A stretch of DNA of 64,000 nt from Bedellia somnulentella (GCA_963576735.1 OY755198.1:9224535-9288534); one strand, 5' to 3'. Shown: positions 33,706 to 44,679, numbered from the stretch's first letter. Translations and numbers: made by a program. The notes: generated by a model from the letters alone, not told the origin.

Positions 33706-35760
33706 TAACACTGGCCAACAAAAAAAAACTTTTTTTTTGGTGCGGTAAAAATTTGTTTAGATATTGTTTTTGAACGTGTCTCTGATGACAAACCTACAAC
33801 TGCCATTTTTGTATCAGCTCTAATTTCATAACTACCCTCAATTTTAAAATTTCGTCACTTTGACTTCAACAAAGTATCGCAATTCTTTTATTTTCATCAA
33901 TTTCGTTGTTTTGGCATAATGGCAAGCTCATCAAGATGTTGTTTGACCAATCCTAATTCATTTTGTTATATTTGTGGTGAATATACGTTTGAGGAAAACA
34001 GAAAACCCATAACAGAGTTCGTGAAAAATGCATATTTCGCATACTTCAACCTATCTATTGAGCATCAAGATAAGCCTTGGGTGCCCCATTTTGTGTGTAA
34101 AACATGCAGAGAACATTTGAGACAATGGACAAATTGCAAAAGAAGATGTATGAAATTTGGGATACCGATGATTTGGAGGGAACAACAAAATCACTTCAAC
34201 GACTGTTATTTCTGTTTGGTTAAGATTGTCGGCATAAATCGAAAGAATAGAAGTAAATGGACATATCCTGATATACCATCAGCGAAAAGACCTGTACCTC
34301 ATTCCGAAAGTGTCCCTGTGCCTACGTACCACTCGCTGCCAGATATCGAAGTGGAACAATATAACGAAATCCAAGCAAATCCCGAGATCGACAGTGATTA
34401 TGGCGAGTTGAATCGAACCTCTCGTTTTTTTTCACAAGGTGAGCTTAATGATCTGATAAGGGATCTAGATCTTTCAAAGGAGCGTGCTGAATTGTTGGCT
34501 TCTAGATTAAAAGAGAAGAATTTGCTTTCACCAAACACAAGAGTTACATTTTACCGTCAAAGAGAACGCGATTTGCTACCATATTTTTCTGAAGATAACA
34601 ATCTTGTTTATTGCAATGATATTGGTGGTTTATTAACAAGAATGGGTTTACAAAAGTACGACTCAACTGAGTGGCGTCTTTTTATAGACAGTTCCAAAAG
34701 AAGTCTCAAATGTGTATTGCTTCATAATGGTAATAAACACGCTTGTGTTCCAATTGCTCATTCTACCCGAATGAAAGAAGAGTATGAAGCAATTGCACTG
34801 CTTTTAGAAAAGATTAAATATGATAACCACCAATGGTTTATATGCGTCGATCTCAAAATGGTTAATTTTCTGTTGGGACAGCAAGGTGGATATACAAAGT
34901 ATCCATGTTTTATGTGTCTTTGGGATAGTAGAGATAAACCGAATCACTGGGTACGAAAAAATTGGCCGATCAGAGAAAGCCTAGCTGTTGGAAAGCAAAA
35001 TGTTATAAATACACCTTTAGTCCCCCGAGAAATGATCATTTTACCTCCTCTACACATAAAACTTGGTCTCATGAAACAATTTGTAAAAGCATTAGACAAA
35101 TCGGGCTCATGCTTTCAATACATTACGAGGGCATTTCCAGCTTTAAGCACAGAAAAACTCAAGGCTGGAATATTTGACGGTCCTCAGATAAGACAGTTAA
35201 TTAAAGATGATAACTTCGCAACATCTATGAATGAAACGGAACTTGCTGCGTGGAACTCATTTGTGCAAGTGATCAAAAATTTCCTTGGTAATCATAAGGC
35301 AGAAGATTATGAAAGTATTGTAAACCAAATGCTTTCTTGCTTTCAAAAGTTGGGATGTAATATGAGCATCAAGGTTCATTACCTACACAGCCATTTGGAC
35401 TGCTTCCCGCATAACCTGGGTGACTTAAGTGAGGAACAAGGAGAGCGGTTTCATCAGGACATCAAAGTCATGGAGGATCGATACCAGGGTAGATGGGATA
35501 CTCACATGATGGCTGATTACTGCTGGGCTCTTATGAGAGACAACCCAATGCATAAACATGAAAGAAAATCTATTAAGAGGAGTTTTTTGTACACTGACTA
35601 ATAAAAAATGTGTTTTTTCGTTGAAAAATTTTTTTTTTTAATATTTTCAAAACTAGAGCTGATACAGAAAAACTGATTACATATTTGAAATCAGTGAAGA
35701 AATTACTTTCATAATCAGGTCTTAAAACAACGGCACCAAAAATAGTGTTGGCCAGTGTAA
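33706..35760 (+). mobile_element. CACTG-ended DNA transposon (CACTA-like), apparently complete
   Basis: Ends are CACTGGCCAACA (33709-33720) and TGTTGGCCAGTG (35746-35757), with TAA on both sides (33706-33708, 35758-35760). GGTGC occurs about 30 bp in from the left end and about 20 bp in from the right. A second inverted pair, TGTATCAGCTCTA, lies at 33810-33822 and 35654-35666. CACTG termini with a 3-bp TSD fit the EnSpm/CACTA supergroup. One intact ORF fills the middle. Confidence 0.8.
33919..35601 (+). CDS. Transposon-encoded 560-residue protein, putative transposase
   Basis: The ATG at 33919 opens an uninterrupted frame between the inverted repeats at 33709 and 35757. Visible features are CxxC pairs at residues 16/19, 60/63 and 96/99 (an N-terminal zinc-binding region), a helical stretch at about 171-202, then a conserved-looking core: FIDSSKR (Asp257), VDLKMVNFLLG (Asp311), YPCFMCLWDSR, ILPPLHIKLGL and SEEQGERFHQD (Glu505/506/509). 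I recall similar uncharacterised proteins repeated in many insect and cnidarian genomes. The position suggests it is the transposase, and Asp257/Asp311/Glu5xx could form a DDE triad; both points are inference. No second ORF was found. The intact frame suggests a young or recently active copy. Confidence 0.75.
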   Translation: MASSSRCCLTNPNSFCYICGEYTFEENRKPITEFVKNAYFAYFNLSIEHQDKPWVPHFVCKTCREHLRQWTNCKRRCMKFGIPMIWREQQNHFNDCYFCLVKIVGINRKNRSKWTYPDIPSAKRPVPHSESVPVPTYHSLPDIEVEQYNEIQANPEIDSDYGELNRTSRFFSQGELNDLIRDLDLSKERAELLASRLKEKNLLSPNTRVTFYRQRERDLLPYFSEDNNLVYCNDIGGLLTRMGLQKYDSTEWRLFIDSSKRSLKCVLLHNGNKHACVPIAHSTRMKEEYEAIALLLEKIKYDNHQWFICVDLKMVNFLLGQQGGYTKYPCFMCLWDSRDKPNHWVRKNWPIRESLAVGKQNVINTPLVPREMIILPPLHIKLGLMKQFVKALDKSGSCFQYITRAFPALSTEKLKAGIFDGPQIRQLIKDDNFATSMNETELAAWNSFVQVIKNFLGNHKAEDYESIVNQMLSCFQKLGCNMSIKVHYLHSHLDCFPHNLGDLSEEQGERFHQDIKVMEDRYQGRWDTHMMADYCWALMRDNPMHKHERKSIKRSFLYTD

Positions 35761-35836
35761 TAAGTAAAGGAGAGGGTAATGTAAGTTCGGTTCGGAAAGT
35801 AAGTAAGGCGCGGAAAAAATATAATATTGAGTTATG

Positions 35837-35915
35837 TACGATCAATGACGATTAGTGCCTGCCTAACCCAATAAGGATACGATCAATGACGATTAGTGCC
35901 TAACCCAATAAGGAA
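35837..35915. repeat. Short tandem duplication
   Basis: CGATCAATGACGATTAGTGC plus CTAACCCAATAAGGA occurs twice in a row. Confidence 0.75.
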
Positions 35916-36132
35916 TTATGTCGTGAAAATATTGAATTTACAAAAGGTTACTTACATTATTTCAAAAACTATAAAAGTTTAGCCACGGCGTTTAATAACT
36001 TAATCCTCCAATCGTCTTTCAATATTCTGTTAAAAACTGGTAATAATTGTAGAATTTTCAAAATAACTCTCAAAACAAAACAACTTTTTTTTTTATAAGG
36101 ATAAAGAAAGATGTGTTAGTGAGGGGAATGAG

Positions 36133-36917
36133 TAAAATATGGGACGGGACTAGCCGTGTGTAGGTCCGGCTCGGTGGATTCAAATGATTCGAATCCCTGC
36201 GTGAGCCTGATTGGCCTAACCGGCCCCACTCTTTCTTATCAGGTGCAGGTTCACTTAACCGGGCCGCTCCGCACCGGCTCGGTTTTATTGTTTTCGAACA
36301 ACAGGCTCAGGCATCAGGTTCAGGATCGGTTCGATTATTACCGTTACATTTGCTTTGCTTGCTGAATGTGAGAGCGAGACAAGAATGTAATACAATTTGA
36401 ACTCGGGAGACTGAGACGAAAACAGAGTTGTCCTTTTTTGTTCTTTGTTTGCCAATTTCGTTTAATAGATTTATCAATCTTTTCATAAATAATGGTGTTT
36501 ATAGTGATATCATAAATACGATAGTGTTTTATGTTGTGTCACTTTCTGATTTGCATATATTTATGTGTAGATATTGTTATAAGATGTTGTTAAGATGTTT
36601 CTAAATATTTTTTTTTTTTTACATATGGATATTATTTTTATGTTAGCGAACATAGCCTTTACACAAACAGAATCATTATACATATGAGATAATTGATTTT
36701 TAAATGTATGTCAACAGCAATCGTTACGTTCCGTAAGCGTGGTATTTTTTGGTTGTTTGATTCAGTTCCGAATTTCATAACCGAGCCGGATTCGATAAGC
36801 GGTCCGGCCCGGTTAAGAGGATTCAGTACCGGAACTGAGCCTGAACCTGGTGATTCGAATCCCCTCGCGGAGCTGGATCTACCCAAGCCTAGACGGGACG
36901 GGACGGAACCAAAATAT
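36133..36917. mobile_element. GC-rich inverted-repeat element
   Basis: AAAATAT flanks the element at 36134-36140 and 36911-36917. The arms (about 36141-36285 and 36778-36910) are imperfect inverted copies sharing CTTAACCGGGCCG, CCGGCTCGGTT and GATTCGAATC. The middle is AT-rich. Possibly hAT-type with a 7-8 bp TSD. Non-coding. Confidence 0.6.
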
Positions 36918-37317
36918 CAACCACAGACTATTAAATGGCAACCTTTTAAAAAGTTTAGCCTATAATAATAGCATGTTTTGAAAGAAAAAAGAAAAGATAT
37001 TTATTTCAAGCAAAAAGAAAAAGATTAAAAACACATAACTTTGGAGGTGACCAATTGTCTGTATCTGAACGGTGAATCACATGGTACAGTGATTATTCCT
37101 GAATGGTACACTTTTTTGAAATAATCTATACGTCCAAACCGTCTTTGAAGGTGTAATATTTTACCAGATCGTTCACACGATCTAGCTGGCGGAGTATGTG
37201 AGTTACATACGAAACGTAAAGTCATGAATAACCGATACTTTTAAATTTATTTAGAAATTCATAGCAGGACAAACACAATTGAAATGAATATATAAAATAG
37301 ATACATACACAGACACA

Positions 37318-37580
37318 CGTCTTTAATTAGTTCCCATTGGACAAGGCAGAGACTATCGATCGCCATCTCGTCTGCATTTATTAATATTTTCATATATGCC
37401 CACATATCACACTTTTCACGCCTGCCTTTTTAAGCATATTTTTTTAACGTGTCCTGCCTGACCTCTCCATGATCGTCTTCCACATTACGTCTATAAATCT
37501 TTTTCACTATTCTCTTTATGTTGCCAAACAATCATAATATCCTTTTTCTATCTTGTTCACAATATTATCGATCACACCGC
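37318..37580 (-). mobile_element. Decayed LINE 3' fragment
   Basis: Antisense match to the 40780-40985 LINE end (GGCGATCGATAGTCTCTGCC), heavily diverged upstream. Confidence 0.5.
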
Positions 37581-37659
37581 ATCCTTCAGTATAAGTTTAA
37601 CTATTGTTGTGAGTATAATTCAATTATAACAATAACGTGCGGGAGAACCTCATAATATT

Positions 37660-39025
37660 ACGTTATCTGGGGGCACGGCAGTGCCCCTGCCAAGTCTCGA
37701 GCAAAACGGGCACGGCCGTACCATCTTTTCTCGAAGCGGTTCGCGGCTGTTTCGCCCCCCCTATATCTTCGACGTGGACAAAGCTAGGAGTTTAGGTTTT
37801 CGGTGAATAATAGTAGGCATTAGAACAAGCTTAAGTTCGAAATTACACGCCAAATGAATTAATAGTTTAGGAGTTACGGTCGATCAAAGTTACACCATTT
37901 TGTCACTCACTGACTCACTGACAGATCATCAAAAATCTAAGGTACTTCTAGCAGACTTAGAAACTTCAAATTTTGCACCAAGATAGGTCATTAGCCACAT
38001 ATAAAGGAAAAATTATAAAAACATTAAAAAATTATATGGCATTGAAAACAATTTTGTATTTGCGGTTTGGCAAGAACATTATGTATGGATTTTGACTGCA
38101 TTGTTAACTTTGTTCGTTGTTCAAGTACCTATTCAATTGGATGAATACATACATAGAATAGAAAAGAATAATATAAATGTAATACATAGACTATCATTAA
38201 TACAAATTAATACATAAAGTTCATTAAATTAATAAAGCTAAAACTCCATTGTATTGCGATAAATATTGTATGCGCGCTCGATAGATGGCGTTGTACCTGT
38301 CTGAATCGCGCTATGGTTTCGTTACAAAGCGCAGTGTAAGTAGTACTTCATAAAAATTCGATAATTTTCATTTGATAGCGCCATCTGTCTATGAAAACCT
38401 ATTTCGAAACTAAAAAATATTGTAGTGATAATTGATATTCGGAGAACTTTACGTGTTATTTAGTTTAGTTTAGTTATAGTTTGTAAGTTAGTAGATATAT
38501 ATTTATTTAGTTAGTTATTTGTTAGTTAGTTTAGTTCTATTTAGTTTGCATATATATATATATATAAGTTTAAGCCCTATTGTTATAGAAGTAATTGTAA
38601 ATATAGTGTAATGGAACGTGAAATATTGTACATAAATGGCGACCTTTGTCCACACAGAGTCATCTCTATTCCTGGAGATGGGTCGTGTTTATTTCATTCG
38701 TTGTCATACAGCATGTATGGGAGTTTTCAGTCGTCAAACAAGCATACGTGGCCCTTTCAAGAGTGACTAGTTTGGGTGGATTACATTTAATAAATGTGAA
38801 TTTTAGTAGTATCAAAGCTCAGAAGACAGCAATAGCTGAATATAATCGACTCCGAAGTATATATCGCCCAGACTTGTCTACCTTAGAAGTAACGAAGCCT
38901 CAGAGAAGAAACAAAAGAGATAGAGATAGAGAATGGGTTCTAAGCAAAGCAGTAGCTGACGTCCAAGAAATTGTGAGGTCACCTAAAAGTAAAAGAAAGA
39001 AATACACTTACAAAAAATAAATGAG
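37660..39025 (+). mobile_element. Helentron-like element, internally deleted
   Basis: The left end has a GGGGCACGGCAGTGCCCC hairpin, then a segment with CCAAGTCTCGAGCAAA and ACTCACTGACTCACTGACAG, a widespread lepidopteran repeat from memory. It carries the OTU/helicase remnants at 38611-39020. The right end is unclear because a fold-back element starts 5 bp after the last stop codon. Confidence 0.55.
38611..39020 (+). pseudogene. Helitron/Helentron protein remnant: OTU start joined to PIF1-helicase end
   Basis: From the ATG at 38611 the frame reads a short leader, then IPGDGSCLFHSLSYSMYG, the catalytic-Cys motif that starts OTU cysteine protease domains. It ends out of frame shortly after. 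From about 38722 another frame gives VKQAYVALSRVTSLGGLHL and IAEYNRLRSIYRPDL, the last helicase motif and tail of Helitron PIF1-like helicases, with a basic C-terminus to 39020. Everything between (rest of OTU, Rep, most of the helicase) is deleted at about 38720. OTU domains are known in animal Helentrons. It is non-functional as a replicative protein. Confidence 0.8.
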
Positions 39026-39721
39026 ATCCCACCAAAAACATTAAATGTAAAAAAATGCCAAGTCTCTCGATGCAGTCTTTCCATCGTAAAAAGTTTTGAG
39101 ATCTCATAGAAGCCAAGTCCTATTCAAAATATTTCGTAGTTATAAATCAACATTTAGTAATTGTATCAATGGTTTTCTTTATATTATAATTATAGTGACT
39201 TGGCAATGAGCACAAATTAAAAGCTGCTTGCTGCCTGGAATTATATGCAAATGTTACTGACGAGACCAGTGATCAGATTATTTGTTATGTGTGAATCATG
39301 ATGGTCACTACCGACTACATGCTCCAATACAATAATTAAGAATACCTTACGGGCCATCGCTTTATGAAAGTAAATGAATCGAGAGTGCACTAAGACTGAC
39401 TGCCGTTGCCGAAATTCGGTTGGGACGACACGGATAAACCAAAAGAAAATTAATTTTGTGATATTAATGTTTACGCATGCGGTGTGTGTAACTTTCAACT
39501 CCTCCAAATACGCCGTTTTATTTGTTTCTTCTTGTGCTCATTGCCAAGTCACTATAATTATAATATAAAGAAAACCATTGATACAATTACTAAATGTTGA
39601 TTTATAACTACGAAATATTTTGAATAGGACTTGGCTTCTATGAGATCTCAAAACTTTTTACGATGGAAAGACTGCATCGAGAGACTTGGCATTTTTTTAC
39701 ATTTAATGTTTTTGGTGGGAT
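39026..39721. mobile_element. Fold-back element with 190-bp identical inverted arms
   Basis: Arms at 39026-39215 and 39532-39721 read as exact reverse complements, starting ATCCCACCAAAAACATTAAA. The 316-bp loop (39216-39531) has no convincing ORF. No TSD is evident (flanks AATGAG and AATTAT). Class is uncertain; a DNA-transposon or fold-back type is likely. Confidence 0.85.
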
Positions 39722-40779
39722 AATTATTTTAACGTCCCAAAACAGAAACATGATGAATACCCATCACTTGCAAATTCATTTTAAACAATATTATGTTTTG
39801 AACTGATGATTTAACAGTAAGAATATTTTGTTTCAAGTTGTCTAAAAGTTGTTCCTTAAAAATGAAATGTCTTAAAAAACTCTGAAGCGTATGTATTTTT
39901 TATAAAATGGATAGGTATCGTATATCACACTTTCCAATTTGTGATACCTGTACTATGTAGACAATGTTTCCGAACGTATCCTTTGATTTTAAGTTGGTAG
40001 CATACGCCTTTATTTATATTTTTTTAGTAAGTTGGTACCATATCAATTTCAGTGGTTGTCAAAATCTGGATCAGTGAAGATAACGGGGACCCTTGTTTTT
40101 ATTGATAATTTCTATAAAGGAGCTTATATCAGTGATGTTTTATTGTTAAGTGATAAATTTAAGTTTTGTGCATATTGATTTCTAAGTTTTTTGGTGAACT
40201 ACAGTGTTAAACATAGCAAATTTGCCAATAGTCATTGGCCTAACTGTGCCATGTATGTAATTGAGTAAATATGTGTTTTTGTGCCTAAGTGCTTGACTCA
40301 ATGAGAGGAGAAGATGCTAAATACAGGTAAACTAATATTTATTATGGTGAAGATGGTTTCATATCCATAAGAAGCTACTTTCGGGTCTAATTGTAGTAAA
40401 ATGTTCTTATCGGAATTGAATTGGGAAACCATGAAATCGTGTATTTTAAAATAAACTGGAGTTGAAATTGCATTATTAGCCGATCTTAAGTGGGCTATGT
40501 TGTAATTCGCTTGCAGTTTTATATTTCAATGTCGTAATTTCGATATCTGGGTCAGTAAGATAGCTCAGCGCGCATGCGCGTGACGTCACGCCCCCTCCAA
40601 TAATCCTTTTTTGCTTTAATTTTTTTTCAGTATCTTACCTATTAATAAAACACAAAAATATCAAAGGTCGGCCAGATACCTTAGCTGGTACATAACTTCC
40701 ATTTACACCAGGCAACATTGATTGTAGTACAGACCATTCACATTTATTTTACCTATTTTCATTTATGTTATGTTGACAC
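39722..40779. other. Non-coding, nothing recognised
   Basis: AT-rich. A CpG-rich spot at 40570-40605 contains GCGCGCATGCGCGTGACGTC. No gene or repeat family was identified. Confidence 0.3.
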
Positions 40780-40985
40780 AGGAGGAGGACACATTTGGAT
40801 CAAATAGAAAATGTGCTCAGAAAGGCAGGTGTCCGTAGTACGAAGAATAAAAGAGCATGTATGAAAAGATTGATGGATGTGAATGAAGCTAGAGAGGTTT
40901 GCCAGGATCATACAAAGTGGCGATCGATAGTCTCTGCCTACCCCAATAGGAACTAATGGCGTGAGAATATGTATGTATGTTATGT
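40780..40985 (+). pseudogene. C-terminus of a non-LTR LINE
   Basis: In frame 40780-40956 it reads THLDQIENVLRKAGVRSTK, then AREVCQDHTKWRSIVSAYPN and a stop, followed by TGGCGTGAGAATATG and (TATG)n. It is a 5'-truncated insertion. Relatives lie at 14363-14565, 37318 and 63553. Confidence 0.75.
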
Positions 40986-40989
40986 TAGC

Positions 40990-41690
40990 ATAAGTTGCTG
41001 TGAAGTGTGTCTAGTGCTCCGTGGTGTTCTTTGTTTTTTTTACTCCTTTCCATATTATTATAAGGTATATCATGCCAATAAGGCTTCAGAGTAGTGCCAG
41101 AAAAATTGTCTTATGGTTAGAGGTAAAATAACTGTGAATGGACTGTAACACAATTGTTCTTATCATCTGTAACAGGAATTTGTCAGCTTAATCATAAGGT
41201 CTTGTTTTACAGCCCTGAAAATGTTTTCCTGTTGCTTGAGGTAGGTTTTGTTTGAGGCAACTATGGGCTATATTGTGGGGCGCTGTGTTGCAGGAAACTG
41301 ATCAACCACTATCCACTTATCTTTAATTCTTTTTCCTTTTACACCAAAAAGTGGCCTGAGAATTGTCAATTCCTCAATTTTGGTAATAATACTCAAACAT
41401 TCACGCTGGGCATAATAGTCTTGGGCATAAAATTGATTTAGTTAAACTATATAGATTAGAGGGGCACCTCTAAAGAGAAAAAACAGGGTATATATATTTT
41501 TAATAGTTTAATGTTTGGTACTCAATCTAGTCTGAACTACAGAAAAGGTCCTGATAATGATTTGTCTTATCTCATGTCATTGAACAAATGTTTATTTCAG
41601 CCTCTTAGTTATGCATAACTGCTGTCAATTCCATAAAAAATACCCTTCTGTTTTAAAAAATGTGATTGAGCAACTATCATCTAAACAAAC
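40990..41690. other. Non-coding, nothing recognised
   Basis: A possible decayed R1 trace lies at about 41343-41405. No gene supported. Confidence 0.3.
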
Positions 41691-41694
41691 AACA

Positions 41695-41943
41695 CATACA
41701 TATACATATACATACATATACTCACGGCTATAAATCCTAGAAGGGGTAGCCAGAGCTAAGGAATTAGAAACTCATCAGCCACTTTTGGAAAGTTGAGTGA
41801 TGGTGAAGTAAAGGTTGTTGGTGATGGGTCTCCAACCGCATCGCCCAAAAATCCCATAAAAGCCCCAATACCGTTAGTTGCCTCTTACGCACACCCATCG
41901 GCAGAAACGGGGTAGTGCTATTCTAATCCGACACTACATGGCT
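41695..41943 (-). repeat. R1
   Basis: Near full-length antisense copy with a short internal deletion. Confidence 0.85.
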
Positions 41944-42109
41944 AAACAAACAAGTCATCCCCATTTCACTATTATAGGGATGATATTCACCCCTTTCACC
42001 TACACAAGTCATGTTCTAATAGTAATAGTCTACCAATTTGCCAATTTGCAAATTTTCATACTTTTATGTCTATATAGCGAAGATATAGATAGCTATATCT
42101 TCACTATCT

Positions 42110-42358
42110 TGCTGTGTAGTGTCGGCTTAGAATAGCACCACCCCATTTCTTCTGGTGTAGGTATGAGGTGACTAACGGTATTGGGGCTTTTTAAGGGATT
42201 TTTGGATGATGCGGTTGGAGACCCATCACCAACAACCTTTATTTTACCATCTTTTCCCCACGCAACTTCCAAAAGTGGCTGAAGAATTTCTAATTCCTTA
42301 GCTCTGGCTACCCCTTCTAGGGATTTATAGCCGTGAGTATATTGTATGTATGTATGTT
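42110..42358 (+). repeat. R1
   Basis: Near full-length sense copy, ending TATGTATGTATG. Confidence 0.85.
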
Positions 42359-42710
42359 ATGTCTATAAAATAAATTCTGTGAGATTTAATCGTATTAGGC
42401 TATGTCTGTAAAGAATATTTATGTGTAAATGAATAAATAATTGAGAAATGTGCATATAAACTGCACAACCCTATTTCAACCTCTTATTGGTTGACTTTCT
42501 AATATTCCTTTCCTAATGCTTATTTATATTTTGAATTGAACCACTGTAGCAATTCGTATATTTCTAGGTACATAAATAAGAAAAAGATCATACAAATATT
42601 TGCACCAGCTTTAACTTTTTTAGGTCCCTTGCAGAAACATAAATATATCAATTTTGTTATTGTAAGTCTGTAATTGAAAAAGTTATATGCATATGTGTGC
42701 ATAATGTGTT

Positions 42711-42930
42711 TTTTACATGAAAACCTCATGTGGGGATAATTAATATTCAATTAAGCAAACAAAAATTTTCGACACCGGCAGGACTCGGGTATACACCGTG
42801 CCTAATTGTTGCAGAGTTGTAACAATTAGGCAATACATGGCGCTAACACCATTAATAAAAAGGTGTAAAGAAAGCAAACACAAATTTCGCGCGAGTGGTC
42901 ACCCGATACGATAGCTCAGTTGGCAACGCG
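42711..42930. repeat. Decayed R3 with hairpin
   Basis: The left tail (CATGAAAACCTCATGTGGGG) and box A (GATAGCTCAGTTGGCA) are recognisable. Between them GCCTAATTGTT and AACAATTAGGC form a perfect 11-bp stem (about 42811-42842). Confidence 0.55.
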
Positions 42931-43015
42931 ACGTTGGCTTAATTGATTAGTTATATGTAAAGTTCACACCCATATTTCACCCCTTAAGGGGTTGTAATTT
43001 AATAAATCCTCTACA

Positions 43016-43075
43016 TCTTCAACCTCTGGATCGAGAAGCTAGTCACCTATCCATCAATCACAATACTAACAATTT
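43016..43075 (-). repeat. tRNA-like SINE head fragment
   Basis: The reverse strand carries GGATAGGTGACTAGCTTC, as in the 58187-58390 SINE. Confidence 0.4.
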
Positions 43076-43080
43076 TGTGA

Positions 43081-43205
43081 AAATAATTACTTTAATAATA
43101 AATTAATTAAATTAATTAATTATTTATTTATAATTATTTTTTTATAAATTAATTATTTATTTAATTAATTAAATAAATAAATTAATAATAAATAATAAAG
43201 ATTTT
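43081..43205. repeat. AT-only palindromic tract
   Basis: About 120 bp almost entirely of AATTAATT/TTATTTAT words, arranged as an inverted repeat around about 43140. Confidence 0.7.
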
Positions 43206-43467
43206 TTTATTTAAGTGACCAGGACTCATTATATTAGTAATACTTATAGCTATGTCAGTAAAAAAAAAACATACAATATATACAGCTGCAGTAATATGAG
43301 TCATCGCTGCGCCTGCCTCAAATACTGGCAGTCGAGCCTACTCCCGATCATGTTAAGGATACTGTTGGTGCTACCACGTATCCTGCGCACCAGAGATCCG
43401 CACCTTTTTCGCATTGTTGCGTAGAAACAGTCTACCCTCGCGTTCGCAAGCATTTCAGACTTTGGCG

Positions 43468-43711
43468 TGTAGTGTCGGCTTAGAATAACTCTATCCCATT
43501 TCTACCCGTGGGCGATCGTAAGAGGCGACTAAGGGTATAGGGGCTTTTTAAGTGATTTTTGGGCGATGTGGTTAGAGACCCGTCACCAAAAACATTTATT
43601 ATTACCATGTTTTCCCCAATCAACTTCCAAAAGTGGCTGAGGAATTTTTCATTCCAAGGCTCTGGCTACCCCGTTAAGTGATTTATACCCATGAGTATAT
43701 GTATGTATGTA
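43468..43711 (+). repeat. R1
   Basis: Diverged but near full length. Confidence 0.8.
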
Positions 43712-43799
43712 ATTACTTCAGCGAACTTCGAACCATTTGACTGATCAGTCAGATGTTTGGAATCATTATGACCGATGTTATCAGACAGTTGATTTATCA

Positions 43800-44038
43800 T
43801 AGTACCGTGTGGCTTAGAATGACACTATCCCTTTCTACCAACGGGTGTCGGAAGAGGCAGCTAAGGGTATGGGGCTTTTTTAAATGGTTTTTGGGCGATG
43901 CGGTCGCATCACCAACTATACTTTATTTCTACCTTCTTGTCCCCTATCAATTTCAAAATGCGGCTGAGGAGTTTCTGGCTCAGAAGCTCTGGCCACCACT
44001 TCTTTGGATTAATGGTCGTGGGTATATGCATGTATGTA
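43800..44038 (+). repeat. R1, older copy
   Basis: Recognisable along its length (GGGCGATGCGGTCG, GTCGTGGGTATATGCATG). Confidence 0.7.
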
Positions 44039-44126
44039 AGTGAAACTGAAGTTAGCATTTTGTGTAATTTAATTTAATCTGTTGTCTGCGACGTAAACAT
44101 ATTAAGTCCATAACACATTACGTCCA

Positions 44127-44663
44127 GAAGGGCAAGCACGAGCCGTGTTATCGCGTGGGATAAAGCAGCCATCTCTTACGCATACATACATACATACATA
44201 TACTCACGGCTGTAATTCCCTAGAAGGGGTAGCCAGAGCAAAGGAATTATAAGTTCCTCAGCCACTTTTGGAAGTTGCGTGGGGAAAAGATGGTGAAATA
44301 AAGGTTTTTGGTGATGGTTCTCCAACCGCATCGCCCAAAAATCCCTTAAAAGCCCCAATACTATTAGTCGCCTCTTACCATCACCCACGGGTATAAATGG
44401 GGTAGTGTTATTCTAAGCCGACACTACACGGCAACTACTTACGCACTTACTTAATATCGTATACTGCCATCTCATTCTAACCGTTATCGTGTCGATAAAA
44501 TAGTGCTCGTCCTTGCCCTGCAGGAGGCTTAGCAAGAGTGCTATTTTATCGTCAAAATATCGGTTAGAATGAGACTAAGTACACGATACTAAGTAAGTGC
44601 GAAAGAGATGGCTGCTTTATCCCACGCGATAACTAGTTTAAACACCGCTCGTGCTTCCCCTTC
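44127..44663. mobile_element. Palindromic MITE interrupted by R1
   Basis: The ends are inverted copies of GAAGGGCAAGCACGAG. Long inverted inner segments include ATCGCGTGGGATAAAGCAGC and ATCTCATTCTAACCG. R1 at 44185-44433 is inserted with CTTACGCA on both sides. A second copy of the MITE is at 48501-48635. Confidence 0.75.
44185..44433 (-). repeat. R1 inside MITE, with TSD
   Basis: CTTACGCA repeats directly before and after the copy. Confidence 0.8.
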
Positions 44664-44679
44664 ACAATTAGTAATTCCT

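Noticed and set aside
36156..36365. Short frames in the GC-rich arms
   Set aside because: They fall in the inverted arms of the 36141-36910 element and show no domain.
39241..39507. 88-codon minus-strand frame in the fold-back loop
   Set aside because: No motif was recognised, and the composition does not differ from the rest of the loop.
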